From Phorcus lineatus (lineage: Eukaryota; Mollusca; Gastropoda; Trochida; Trochidae): a stretch of DNA of 64,000 bases. Position 1 is the first letter of the stretch. Each line of letters starts with the position of its first letter. Shown here piece after piece: positions 46,494-59,650 of this stretch. The position numbers and the translations under genes are program-made. The notes beneath the pieces were generated by a model. It worked only from the letters and a program-made list of their open reading frames with translations. It made no database searches and was not told the origin of the DNA. The stretch lies in contig OV121081.1 of NCBI GenBank assembly GCA_921293015.1, forward strand, positions 5,828,001-5,892,000, in the 5' to 3' direction.

Positions 46494-46859
46494 ACTTTGA
46501 CTTTGTTTTACATGCAGTAAGGTTTGGGTGCAATGCTTTCGCCTAGTACTACCCATGTACCGCGAGTCCCAACCATTTCACAGGATTCACTGCAATGCCT
46601 AGCCAAAATAGTGTTGAGAGCTCTCTTCCTGCAATAATGACAGAATACTCTAGTATTGACTATTTCCCAAATAAGTTTATAGGAACCTGCAATTAATGCA
46701 ATGAAATGCAATACCTACATGTACATTAGGAACCAAAGTAAGAATGATATAGCTTAATTCAACAGCTAAAGGTAGTTTTGCATCTCCCATCTAACAAAAC
46801 TACTAATGTAATATCAATACATTGAAAGATATTTATATCCTTCAGGTTGATATATAATT

Positions 46860-47240
46860 CATCATCGTTTTAATGGCCAAAATGTGATGTGATATGAAGC
46901 AGATATTCCTGCCGGGACATCGGTAACACGTTATCAGTCGGCTTCATTTCCAAAACCACATGAAGCTAAATTATATTTCCAACTCTCAGTTCTACGCCCA
47001 TGTTTCAATGAAACTTTCTGGTCTAATTTCGCTCTCTACTTTTAAGGAATATAGTGAAGATAACAGTGGATGTACAGAGCTTGTTTTATTATACATTTTA
47101 TATTGTAATAATGAACAAACCTTCCCTGTATTGACATAGTTCATGCGTCAATAGTCATAGTTATTTCCCTAAACACATTAAGTACATGCAAATGTATATC
47201 CAACTCATAGTTGTAATGGGAGTTCATTAAACGATTTGAA
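46860..47240. repeat. recurrent module, copies M4 and M5
   Basis: M4 has GGGACATCGGTAACACGTTA, CAGTCGGCTTCATTTCC and CCACATGAAGC. M5 starts GTGGATGTACAGAGCTTG (compare M2, GTGGATGTACAGAGCTAG) and has AATAGTCATAGTTATTTCCC. Both copies are more diverged than M2 and M3. Confidence 0.6.
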
Positions 47241-47342
47241 TTCAGTTGAAACCTCAAACAGGTTTAACAAATAATTCGATTTATAGAATGATATTTATAT
47301 TTAGTTTAGCGCATTGACATCATTCATTATTATGGATATGAG

Positions 47343-47600
47343 TGAGTGAATTAGTAAAAGAGTTTAACGTGCCTCATCAATATTTCAGTATTTCAAGAAA
47401 TAGGTGTAGATCATCACAAAGAGAGTGGGTAAATCAGGGAGAAAAGGGATTGGAAGGCCGATAGACGAATCAAACTATGTGTGAGTAAAACATCAGGTTT
47501 TAGAAAAGTTGGTTCTACACAAATCCGTCGACCTCTCCGGTCGGTGTCTGGCACAACTCTCATGGTCATTGAATCACCAACAGGAACAACACACCACGAT
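47343..47600 (+). mobile_element. SINE-like retroposon, diverged copy
   Basis: It begins GATATGAGTGAGTGAATTAG, then AGAGTTTAACGTGCCT, CAATATTTCAGTATTTC and CACAAAGAGAGTGGGTAAAT. The order matches the copy at 17655-17945. The tail (47520-47600) is GC-richer. Confidence 0.6.
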
Positions 47601-47908
47601 AAGGTATTGAGTCAGATCAAAATAACTCTTGGACATTGAATTTTATATATGAGTTTATGAGAAAAGATTCCAAACGATGCCAATGATTATCCAATGCCCT
47701 TGACGTCTCATCTAGTATAAATCTTTCTCACGCAGTTTTAATTTGCTTTTTTAAAGATTTCATTTCTCTGCCTCCTTCTTCGTGATTGATCTATGTGCTC
47801 TGTAAGGCTGACTTGCAGTCTTTTTAAATTATGTCCAGTTGACAATGTTAATAAAGCATTTGACTATAAACCAGAAATGACTGTCCGGGGGCGATTGTAT
47901 TATCGATC

Positions 47909-48013
47909 CTTAAAGGCCTTAGAGTGAGTGAGTAGGGGTTTAACGTACTTCGAACAATATTTCAGTTATTAAGCACGTGGATGAAGAGCATCCAAAAGCT
48001 TAAAGGCCTTAGA
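47909..48013 (+). mobile_element. truncated SINE flanked by 15-bp target duplication
   Basis: About 75 bp of SINE head (from GTGAGTGAGTAGGGGTTTAA to CATCCAAAAG, 47924-47998) lies between perfect copies of CTTAAAGGCCTTAGA (47909-47923 and 47999-48013). The target duplication shows retroposition as a discrete short insert. Confidence 0.85.
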
Positions 48014-48019
48014 AAGATT

Positions 48020-49700
48020 GATTATTTCTGGACATATCGTCAATGTCTACAGCATTCATATTTAGAGTAAACGATTCATGTTTACGATAAGATGCGTAGA
48101 TATACTTTTATAGATTTATATTGACAACAGTGTTATCCTTAAATCATAAGTTTTGGATAGAGGCTTTTATATCAGGTTTGGAAAAGTTAAAAGAATGAAA
48201 GTAATTTATAGTTTTCAAACTTGGTATCAAAGTTCAAAAGAAGTTTTATAAACAGTTTAAATGATTTATTTATTTACAGCTATGCTGCATGACATTTTTG
48301 AAATTATCTTAACATTGCAATATTCAAGTGACATATGGGACTTTGCTATTAATAATAATCTCTTCCCGCAATATCCATAGGGCAAAAGATGATGAAATGT
48401 CATTAGCTTTGAAGTCAATACTTCGTTTTCTGAATTAAAATGTTAACATATGAGGTGAATGTGGTCTCCACTATGCGACTGATTCCTAACAATACGTATT
48501 GTTCTAGTTCTACTCTGGTTGATTTTCATATTCTGTTGAAGTATACATGTAATGAAATATACATATTTTTACCTGCTTATATAAATGTTGTATTGGCGTA
48601 AGTTTACTTTGAGTCAGGCAGATAGATGAGATACCTAAATATGTATACACACAAACATTTGGTGTTGTTTATGGAAGCCATTCATTCTCATTGTCTGATT
48701 TTAGAAATAATGTATGTGAGCAGAAAGCTGATTGTAATAGCTTGTCAATTTCTGATAGGGATGCTGAATTGTTTATCGCCTGACCAAAACATCTTTAAAT
48801 CCCTACAGTGGACGGTATGAAAAAGAATATTTTGAAACTAAATTAATAGTAACTACTTAATATAAATTAACTTTACTATCCAGTGATGATTAACACGAAT
48901 ATCATATGTAGTATAGTCATGCCAACGTTTCTTCACATTTTGGCTGTTTCCATGAAAACGCAACTTCAAATTTTGGTTTCTTCTGAGATGAATTCATTAC
49001 CGATTATCTTCTTAGGATAGTTTTCAACAAGAACGACTTATTTAGGGTTTATAAATGAGCTTCATAACTGTTCAATAAGTTTCACAATGTTGCCACTAGG
49101 TTTGGGATTTAATCGTGAGTGTCAAACAACAATGGACATAATGTATGTATCAAGACTGAAGGTTCACAAGCTTTCTTTAACTTTTAACTTCACTCCTGGT
49201 AACTATTTATCATAATCTATCATAAAACCAGTTACAGGAAGCATGGTTGACAAGGAAATGATTGTGTCTAGTACGACTTTCTGAACCAACTCTAGGTTGA
49301 AAGCATTAACAATTGACATTAATCAGACTAGTGCCACGCGTGTTTAATGAAATAGTCTAATTGGTTTCTTGTCCAGGTTGTCTGATGTAAGAGGATGTCA
49401 AGAGGATGATGTACCACTGATAAACACATATGCTGACATGGCTGTGGTTAATTCAACATCTTTCCTTGACATTGTAAAAGGTTTTTTTTAGCACAAGGAT
49501 TAAAACTCCAAACCAAACGTGTCATTTCAGAGATCATTAATTTAAGCAAAATCTCCTTAATAAATATGCATAAATGATTTAAGAACATATCTTATCAGAT
49601 TCTTTTACAATTCCGCTGTGATTGTTACAAGGTTTTTGAGTGTTTGATATGAAAGAAACTTATTTCATAAAATTTTGTAATTCATATGAATCTTTTCACA
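48020..49700. other. gene-free stretch
   Basis: I see no gene, RNA or mobile element here. Confidence 0.4.
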
Positions 49701-49712
49701 GGGAAGTGTTAA

Positions 49713-50460
49713 TGAAACAGATTAAAAAATGAAATTGATTCACATTCGAAGAACATATCTACATTTTATACCAATATCTTTTATATATCAGTATCTTTTA
49801 TATACCACTATCTTTTATATATCACTAATCAAATAATCAATCATCAATCAGTTATACGCTCGTTTTGGCTTGGCAAAGAAAAGCCAACAAAATGTTTGCG
49901 ATGCGTCATTAACAAAGCTTTAAAATCAAAATGTCAACACATTTTTCGTTTATTTAAGTTTGGATTCAAAACATCATTAGGACTCTTAGTCTGATTAATA
50001 AAAGATGAATGCAGCTTGGCAATATTGAAAAATTGCTTCAATGGTACTTGAAAATGTATTCGTTAGATGATACTCAACACTATGATCAGTGGGAATAAGT
50101 TTTTCGTTAATTTGCGATTAAATTCAATCGTTTGCCGATGTTTGGAACCAGGACAACCTTTCATAAGCTTAATGAGACCATATTTTTGATATTTTATAAG
50201 GGAAACATCAATGTCTAATGATATCAAATTTAGGTTTTAAAGTACAGCGTATTTTAAAAAAATATTCATAATGGTATCAGCGCCTCCCTAGTGTAACATA
50301 CATCCTAGTGTGAAATGGAAATGTTAGAGACATTCCTATCTGGACATCGTTGACTGTCGCTTTCATTTCCTTAACCAGATTAATTAGGTTTCTATCTTAC
50401 AATCATGAATCCATGTACCTATGTTCCTTACTTAATCTTATTTTCTGTCTTGAAGGGCAT
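49713..50460. repeat. recurrent module, copy M6, with internal ~19-bp tandem
   Basis: GAAACAGATTAAAAAATGAA then ATTGATTCACATTC starts the block. At 49765-49825 the motif TATCTTTTATATA repeats about three times, expanding a single site seen in M2 (CACTATCTTTTATATATC). CTATCTGGACATCGTTGACT and TTTCATTTCCTTAACCAGAT mark the second half near 50335. Confidence 0.65.
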
Positions 50461-50479
50461 ACCGTCACACAAATAGTCT

Positions 50480-53400
50480 ATATCAAAATATTGTTATAAG
50501 GTTTAAAATCAAAAGATTATTTTCTACTCAATTTAGTATAATCTGTGGTATGTTCATTTCATTTGAATTCGAAATTTATTGACTCACCTTATACACATGT
50601 TCATGGATTGATATTGGAATATTCGACAAACCTCAAAGATTTGGCTTAGACTTGCAATATGCAATATTGTGGACACCAAGATCTGATTCAGTCTTGATTA
50701 AGGAAAATTTGACAACTCAGTACTTCAGAAAAGAGTACTTCACAGTCCACCGCCTTGCCAATTCTAACGCCAATGTCTTTTCTAATTTTTTCTAGTCACT
50801 TCGTCCCAATGATTATATTGAAATCAGCAAAATGAAACATTTACCCATCCTTTTTAGAGATGAGAAATCATATCAGTAAACGTGGACGTTATGAGGTCAG
50901 AGGTGGATTGAATAACGTTTGATAGTTTATTATTCATTAAAGATGATGAAAGTTAGTTTTTTTATCAGAAAATATCATGTCATTGCATCGTTGAATATCT
51001 TTCATGTAAGGGAGTAATCCCAACATTCATAATCCTTACGTGTTTCAAGTGATCACTGAACAGATGCCCAAAGTAACCCGATAGATAACACTTCTGTTGT
51101 TCAAAAGTGCAAACATCAATCTCACAAGAAAACTGTTGACTGAAACTCATTCCATTTTTGAATACAATGTTTACTTGTTCTGTGCTAAAGGGGAAAGGCT
51201 TCGTTATCAATATGGGATATATGGTTACGAAACTGACAACAGGACGAACTGAATGATCAATTTAACCCTTCTTGTCAAAACAAGTTTTGCGATATTTCCC
51301 CTAAAACCTTCCCTACACATTTGTAAGGAAAACATCGACCTAATCAATCCTTCATTTAGATTTATGGTGGCTGCGTAACTGCGTAAGGTCAGGATCACCT
51401 TTGTACCATCAATGTCTGTTTAATTTAAACTTCTCAATTTACGACTGCTACATAGATTTTCTTTCACATTAAAGCTGGAAACCCTATGACTTGGGTCATG
51501 ACATTGTTTTACATGTTGACAAATTGACTGAATCTAAAAAGCCTAAAGCAATTGACATATGGTTTCACAACGTTTTCCTCACACATTATGCTATTTTAAG
51601 ATGAGAGTTCTAATTGCTCAAAAAAAATATCCGACGTTTTTGATTGAAGAAGAAAACAAGGAGTTATCATCATGGGAAAGTGTTTAATGTGATTGTTAGT
51701 TAGATTAAAGACGGAAAGTCCTAAGAAAAATACTCAAGCTTCAGTATACATTTCTCACTCCAAAAAGCTAAATTGATCCGATTCATTGAACCATGAGGCA
51801 AAAATCTAGGAGATTAGTCAATAAGTTTGTAGCAAATGATTACTGCCCAAAATGAGAGAGAATCTTGGGGTTGTTTCTTTATCAAACGTAAGATTTGCTT
51901 TCATGGATTTATCTTAACAACACTCTAAACCCATTTTTTGCCTTTAAAATCTTTATGACTTTGTTTGTCCTTGGAAATTAATGAAGTGACACCCAATATT
52001 TCCCACGTGTGAAAAATTGCATAACACTACTAAATCATGATAATTCAACTGACTTCATCTATCATGACTTTTGAATAACTTTGAATGATTAAAAGTGATA
52101 AAGTGTGATAGTAAAGAGAGGAAGTTCACCAAACTTAATATATCAGAGAAGGTTTTCCTTTTGATCTCAAGCAAAAAATCTATATAACAGTAGCCAGGAT
52201 CCCGGACGACAGGGTTTGCTATTCGTCTTCACGTCTGTCTGATGATTACAACTTCCTTAGATCTCTGTAGGGACACCCTGAACAACGTGATATTTTTGTT
52301 ACCATCAGATGATAAATCAATACTCAACAATTGAACTCAAGTTACAATGAAGTAAATTGATTGTAATATATATATATATAAAATGTATTATTTATTTTTT
52401 ATTTAATCCTGCGATATGAATGTACCAATTAAGATTTATATCGATATCGACACACTCATAATCATACACACATATTCTATTTTGTTATTTTTTTATGTGA
52501 TATATGTTAATATAGAGAAGAACGTATATATGGATTAAAACCCATAGCAAACTGTTAATGTAATGGTTTTTTCATTTACTTTCATTTCAAGATGCTAAGG
52601 CATTTTAAAGCTGCCTTTTGATAAGAGACATACAAATCTTCTGTTAAAATATAAGTCGTTAGTTTAGTTTCTCGACATCATTCATTTTGCATAATCAATT
52701 TCTCGATAAAACATTGTTGGTAATTGCCTGTCCAAGTGTGACAAATGATTTCTCACGAACCATTTCTTCTATGACAATCACAGTCACTGTAACTAAACTT
52801 TTAAACAGTCAAATTAGTTTTACTTTTCTGCAAATTAAAACTTCTCAGTGACGTACCTTTCGGATTTCTACAAGTTCTTTTTAATACTTTCAGTCTCTTA
52901 ATATTTCAAATAAGAGGCTCCAGACCAAAATGGCAAAATTTTACGACGGCTTCTAACAGAAAGTTAGATATTCAAGAAAAATATCTCATTGACACTTGCT
53001 CATTACAAAACGGGTTTGATGGAGCGTCTATTCTTAACCTTTTAAAGTTGTTAGATGAAACAAAAGCCTTGATAAGCTATCAATCGTCTTTTGATCTTCA
53101 GTTTTAGTGTGGATTCAACTTTGGAAATCTATTTCTGCATGCGTATTAACCAACACTGTGGCCAATGAAGTCTGAGTTAGCATTGGGTGGTGAAGAAAAC
53201 GCCAAACACCCATGAGCTCTCAGGCGACAAAGAGAATCCTCGTTTCATGTTCTTAGCTTGATGAATACTCGTCCAAAACCAATTATCGAAACAGTGGAAA
53301 ATCTTAGACTTCTGGAATCAGTTTTAAAATTTTGGAGGCAAATACAGTTGCTGTTTGTGCATTTGGTGGTTTAAGTGCTTAGACTATAAATTGTTGTAGA

Positions 53401-55680
53401 ACAAGTATCTTGTCAGGCTAACTATAAACTTGTAGATTATGTCGATGTTTCTGTAAAAATCCTGAAACGATGGTAAGTTATTTCAAACATCAAATCTACA
53501 ATCATACTTAGGAATACAATTATTCCCAACAGGTTCATTTGTTGGTAAAATGGCAATAATGTGACATCAAGCAATTAAAACAATTGGCAAATGACAAATT
53601 AAGCATATCACGTTTGCTTCTTTATGCGATTACATTTACACCACCCTATAAAGTAATTGGTGACTTCTTCATTCACCTAATCATTGTGGAATGATCATAT
53701 ACAATGTTGACATCCAAAACGTATCCTTAAGTTCTGTGATATGATTTCATCATACTATAAAAGTGATGCTTTTGTTTAATTTCAATTCACCAATGTCGTG
53801 ACTTGCTTTCGGACTTATAACACTGTCTGGTTTTAAAATAAGTATTCATATACATCAGATCTTTTGTGAAATGTTACCATTTTTCTTACTATTTTCTTGA
53901 ATAACGTTAATTAAAATGACGAAATATACAATATTTCTCTCCTGATCTGTCTAGTCAAAGAGAATATCTTTTCATTCGGTGAAAACAGCCTATTACATGC
54001 AGTTGCGAGATAATAGAAGAATTTTTTTAGGTTGTTGCCAACTTTTAATCAAAATGGGCTGAAGAATGTTGTATCCATCCATTTTACATTTGATTGACAT
54101 CAACGACGCACCTCTGTGTCTTAGTAAGAGATTATAACATGTTCATTAACATTTAGTTTTTTTGTACTTTGTTGGTATTGTAAGCATTTTCAGTCACATC
54201 GACCGCTAGAAGTGAAGTTTGGTATTCTCTGCTTATGTTTCAGACGTTTTTAGACGATACACACCTCATATCAATGACTTCCTTTGTAACATATGTTTTA
54301 AAAAAGTTAAAAAAATTTAAAAAGGGAGATAAAAACATTGATTAATTGGTGGACTGATTATAGTGTCAAAAATCTCAATTGATATTCTGAGATTGATATT
54401 CATCGTTTATTTCTATGCAGCTACTTCATTTATCAAACAATTAACTACTCTTATCATTAGGAAAGTTGACACATTAAAAAAGCCTTTTTGAGATTACTTT
54501 TGGATGTAATCTATTTTACATTAATGTAAAGTTCATGAAGGATTCCACATGTCAAATGGATTACCATCCATACATTTCAACTTGACAGCCAAAAGAGAGA
54601 TCTTATCTGGATTGAAATAATCAGATCTCAAGACAGGACATCATTATATTTGGTTTGAAAATGGAGGTTATGATGTTTGTTGTACTTATTGAATATTTTT
54701 GATGATGTGATAAGTTTAAAATGTTAAAGTAGTATTTGCAGGCATTACTTGTCATGTTATCCTTAAGTGGCCAGAAGTTATTGGTTTTTGACCAAAAAGA
54801 TATGTTGAATTATTTGCCGTGCACTGCGTTAGTTAGAAATGAACTTTTATGATAATGAAGGGCCACAGAATTGGATTAGTTACGTTATTGAAAGGGATTG
54901 CACAATGCACAGACGTAAAATTGTTATTTATCAGAAATTGAATGGGTTTGAATGGGCAACAGATGAATACATATTGCAAAACGACTGTGGATGACACTAT
55001 CCATTCATTTGATCCTCGTTATCTCATTTTCGTTTGAATTGAATTTTTATTCTCTTGATTATATCGCACACTTGATGAGATCTAAGACTGAATTCATGAT
55101 AATATTCAATGTCACAATCGATGACCAATCAGTTCATATGTTACAGTGTCGTTACCGCTAATATATTGAGCAAACCCTCTTTTCTGTAATTTAAAGAGGA
55201 ATTTCCGTGCTTATAAGCTGTTTTTGTCAATTTCATCAAGCAAAGATCATTTGCAAGTTATTTTGAATTTGAGACTCAGTTTCTAAACATGCGAGTGATT
55301 GCAAAATAACTCAAGATATTTTTATTTGATTGACTGGCAAATTTTATGTGACGTAGAAACAGCTTCAATTTTGTCTTATTGCGCATCTTGATATGAAAAT
55401 CAGTTGAATCAGTTCAAATTATGCACCCATTGAAGAAGAAATCATGTTGTTAATCTACAGATTAAATAAAGTAAACGTTACAACATATTTAAAAATATAC
55501 ATCATACGTAATGTCTATCAATAAGCGATGGTTAATAGCAGGAATAGTAATTTAGTATCATTTATAATGCAACTGATTGGTGTTTTTAATGTATAGTACG
55601 AGAGCAAACAACAAGGTAACACTTTTGTACAATCAGTAACAAAAAGTTCACATGTATCTATTAATAATTACAAAATGATG
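50480..55680. other. gene-free AT-rich stretch
   Basis: More than 5 kb with no ORF above 76 codons and no element that I can name. A short (TA) run is present at 52369-52380. Confidence 0.4.
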
Positions 55681-55699
55681 TTGTTACACGTTTTTCGGC

Positions 55700-56449
55700 G
55701 ATTCTGATTGGACGAGAGCTCTCAAAAACATGCAACCATTTCTCGATGAATGCAGAAATATTTGCTGTTATACCTCGTGCATTCATACTTTATGACGTCA
55801 CAATCTGACAGAACAAATTGACGCGACGGCTAGCCCGGTTATGACAACATCGCGTTACTTTGTTTTTTTGGGCAAAATAAGAAATGTACGCATGTCATTA
55901 TCTTCCTAACTGAATGGATAACCAGATAATACTTTCCTCCCCCAGAAAATACAATTACCTTCACCGAAAACTCTTGATTTTAATAACTACGAGTCCTGAA
56001 GTTGGATAGCTCGAATCGTTTTCACAAACGGTAGCCATTTTGCATGTCACGTCATATGCTAATGACGGTTATTTAAAAAATGCGGACTGGAGTTAAGACG
56101 AACTTTGATTGCATGCGCGTCAATGCTGATAAAAACGAAATTAAATCATATTCCGTTTTATTATATGAAATTTGCAATTTTAATTCCACCACGTTATGTT
56201 TTGTGTAACACGCTGCAAAATAACGTAATGTTCACGACAATTATTCAAGTTTAGTTGAAATTATTCAGAAAATCTGTGGAAGTAGAGTTTATTTTGTAAT
56301 TATAAGGATTGTTTTACATTTTTTGTGCCTCTATCGATGTATAACAGCAACAAATTTTGTATAACATCGCTACGCTACGCTACGCGATGTTATACAATTT
56401 GTTGCTGTTATACATCGATAGAGGCACAAAAAATGTAAAACAATCCTTA
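55700..56449. mobile_element. foldback-like non-coding element ending in a long hairpin (approximate left end)
   Basis: The right end is the hairpin 56303-56449. Leftwards there is GC-richer, TGACGTCA- and GTTATAC-containing sequence to ATTCTGATTGGA at 55703. The same landmarks occur in inverse order around the hairpin at 10358-10528, so the two loci may be copies of one family in opposite orientation. There are no coding regions. Confidence 0.5.
56303..56449. repeat. long near-perfect hairpin, 68/66-bp arms, 13-nt loop
   Basis: The left arm 56303-56370 is the reverse complement of 56384-56449 except for a 2-bp length difference. The loop region is made of TACGC repeats. Next to the loop the stem reads TTGTATAACATCGC, close to TTGTATAACCGGC in the other hairpin. 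Confidence 0.94.
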
Positions 56450-59170
56450 AATAACCACTAGTCACAAAGATTTGTAAAGTGATGTACAGTAGCCGGACAT
56501 GTATCAAACGCCTTTCCTTTAGAATAGAAATGAAATCAATCAAGTTCCAAAAGGCTCTATATATAAATCCTATCATCTCCTCTATCCATAGTTTTGGCAA
56601 CGGTCGTCCTGTGGTTAGTACCGAATGAAATGAAGGCCACGAACTGGTTTCTTGTCAGTTTCTGGACAGTTATAATGACGTTTATACATGATCATTCATT
56701 ACGGTGTGTATTTGTCTTGAGCAATTTAAGTTAATTTTGAATCCCATAGTATTTTAAGACCAGGCAAAAGAGTTTTCAAAGCTCTTTGAAGTGAAGAAAG
56801 GAAGATGAATAGCAACTAATGAAATTTACTGAAATAATTATCAATGTCATTATAATGATTACAGTCTAAAAAGATAACTATACAAGTTTTAGAAACAAAC
56901 TCTTTTGGATATGATTAGTTTATCTAAATTCTTTTTGCGACCAAAATAATTTTTATTTCTGTAAAAACAGACATGAATCATAGCAGAATAAGATACATAA
57001 ACTGTACAGATCTACTAAGAAATTCTAATGTCTAGAGATCATTCCTTCTCATTCGTTTTGTACTAATACTTTTGACTTGCAACATGTACTAACAGCAACA
57101 GTTAACTGAAAGGTGAAAGTCTATCTAATTAAGTCATGGAGAAATCATAAGTCTATTTCAGAAAGTCATATGATAAATGAATAACATTCATTCAACCTTA
57201 TATTAAATGAATTAATTTATTTCTCCATGTATCGGGTCAAATAAAAGTTCCTTTTGTTTAGTTTGAAAAGGACATTTTAAAAGTTCTCTTAAGACAATTA
57301 TTCATATTGATATAATCTTTTCTGATGTTTTTATAACTCCAACTGATACCATGGCATTTCGACATTTAAGTTCATTGTCATTAGTCATTTCATTGCCATA
57401 AACTACACTGAAAAGTATCAATATATATGAGTAATACACAGAATTCATTTATTGTTGACTAAATCAATATTTATAGTAGGTATCTGATATCTTTCAGATT
57501 AATAAGAATAGTTATAATGAGTGATTGCCATATTTGATGTTTTCTTTCTGAATGTAGTGGCTTTTTAAAGTTTCATACAAGCAAAATGCATATTCCATCC
57601 GAACCGAGATTAATGTAATATTTGAGTATTAAATATTGCCTTAAATCGTTTGGAAAAAATACTGCTTATTCATCTTAAAAAGGCATTTTGTAGGGAGATA
57701 AGTTTTATCATCGATTCACGCTATTGACGCTTTCTCACATATGCAAGAATTCTTTAGAATTCAAGAGAGTCAGGGGAAGAAAACGGCAGACTATAATGAA
57801 ATGCTATGGAAAAAGTTCGATTGTTCTTGAGTCTGACTGGTGGACATTGCAATTTACATTCACATGTATTGGACATGTCAAACTGTTCTCGAACTGAAAC
57901 CTGAAGCAAAGACGTCAATAATGGTTTTGATGAAAACAAGTATGTGTGAAAATGCTCACTAACATATTATATAACATTGGACCTCGGCAATTGTATTGGA
58001 AAAAAAATCTCAAAACAGTGTTAGTTTAGGAATAGATGCAATTAATGAAAACATTATTTGCTTTTTTCATTAATGAAATTGTCAAACAAAAAAAATAGAA
58101 CAAAATATGTTTATGTAAATTCGAGCAAATTAACTTAAATATACCATGCTATTTTGACAAAACGTTTTAAAATCATAATTTTGTTCACTACTTTACGCTG
58201 TGACACATAGACGTATTAATGCTTTTCTGATTCGTAGTCAAATCTTACGTCTTTGCCCAATTAACATGACTTAACGAAAAGCCATCAAGATCAGATAATT
58301 ACTGTGTCCATGTTTCCTCCCAACACCTCAACATGCACAGTTAATTGTTAGTTTGCCATTAAGGAGGGAAGTTAGAGTATTAATAGAGTATCTGATGCCC
58401 ACTATAAATCTTCTTCTCCATGCTGTCTAGTGTAAGAATGATTCGATGGACGGATAAGACGATGTGTCAAGGGGAGACACGTTCAGCCTCAGGGAATTGC
58501 CATCACAGACAAAGGACCCTTTAAAGCATTCAGTGCATCCGGATGTTAAGTGTTAAGACTTCATAACATTTCCATTCACAGCAAGTGTCTCAGGAAATTT
58601 CCCTCTGTGTAAGCTCAGGATCCTGGAAAGCAAACACACATATCATTCAGAGGGAAATGTTTTGTTGTAACATACCATTAAAAACACCATCAAGATGCCA
58701 TTGATAAAGAGTCGTAGTAAACACACTGTTTCGCTGTGGAATATAGTTGACAAGTAGTTAAGCAAAATAGCAAGAACAATTTAAAGGCATAGAGTTCACG
58801 TGGCAGGATGCTTGAAATATTACAGTAAACTACATAAGAAACTACAAAGAAAAGGTGTTGATGACCATTAGATAATCAAAAAGTGGTCATGGCATTTTAC
58901 ATTTTAAAAGTAAAGGCGATTGTTTAAATTTTATTATTTAAAACGTGAGGCGTTCACCAAAAATGTTTCCCTGATCCATTTCTGGCCTTAATTTTTCGTC
59001 AGTAATGTCACCTATCTCTTCAACAATTAGATGCTTAGCTGTGATATCCAGAAAAAGTCACAGGCAGCTCAAGAAGAAGCTAGCTTACGTAATCATAACA
59101 AACAAGTGTGTTACCTATTGAACAGTGCAACAATATTTTAAATGTCATATTTATAAACAATCACACTCTA
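56450..59170. other. gene-free stretch
   Basis: No gene is seen. Around 58420-58670 the sequence is less AT-rich, and AATTTCCCTCTG (58596) with CAGAGGGAAAT (58651) could form a 12-bp stem with a ~45-base loop; I attach no function to it. Confidence 0.4.
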
Positions 59171-59179
59171 ATAATGGGG

Positions 59180-59650
59180 GAAAAGTGATAAATTCGTTAG
59201 AAAACTGTTCACAGGTTATGACTCGCTCATCATCTAAATTTAACAAATTTAGTATGAAGATGCCTTATGACACGAAGGTGTGTCGTTATCACACATAACT
59301 TTAAAATATTGTTTTTTCAATTTTGCGTTTTGAGGAAACGGTGATGAATTTTTAACAAAACTGTTAGTAAGTCCTGTCAAGGCCATAACTAAACTAGCCA
59401 TCTGATTTTGATCACATTTAGTTTGGATATAGAGGTTAACATATAGTTACATTTTTAAAAATAATTTGGTAAAATACTTTTTAAAATACAGTAACTTAAT
59501 CACAAAATTGTTAAAGTTCTGTCTGGCTGACAACTTCTAAACTGATTTTGATCAAATTTGGTATGAAAAGAAGAATGCATGAAGGTGTCTCATTATTAAC
59601 AATTTTGAATATAGTTTTGTGAATTTTGAGTTTTAAAGAGAAGATTGATC
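59180..59650. repeat. degenerate ~150-165-bp repeat units
   Basis: CATCTAAATTTAACAAATTT (59230s), CTAAACTAGCCATCTGATTT (59390s) and CAACTTCTAAACTGATTTTG (59530s) recur, with a shared TATGAAGATG...GAAGGTGTGTC segment. The same phrases occur at 15.56-15.96 kb. Confidence 0.5.
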
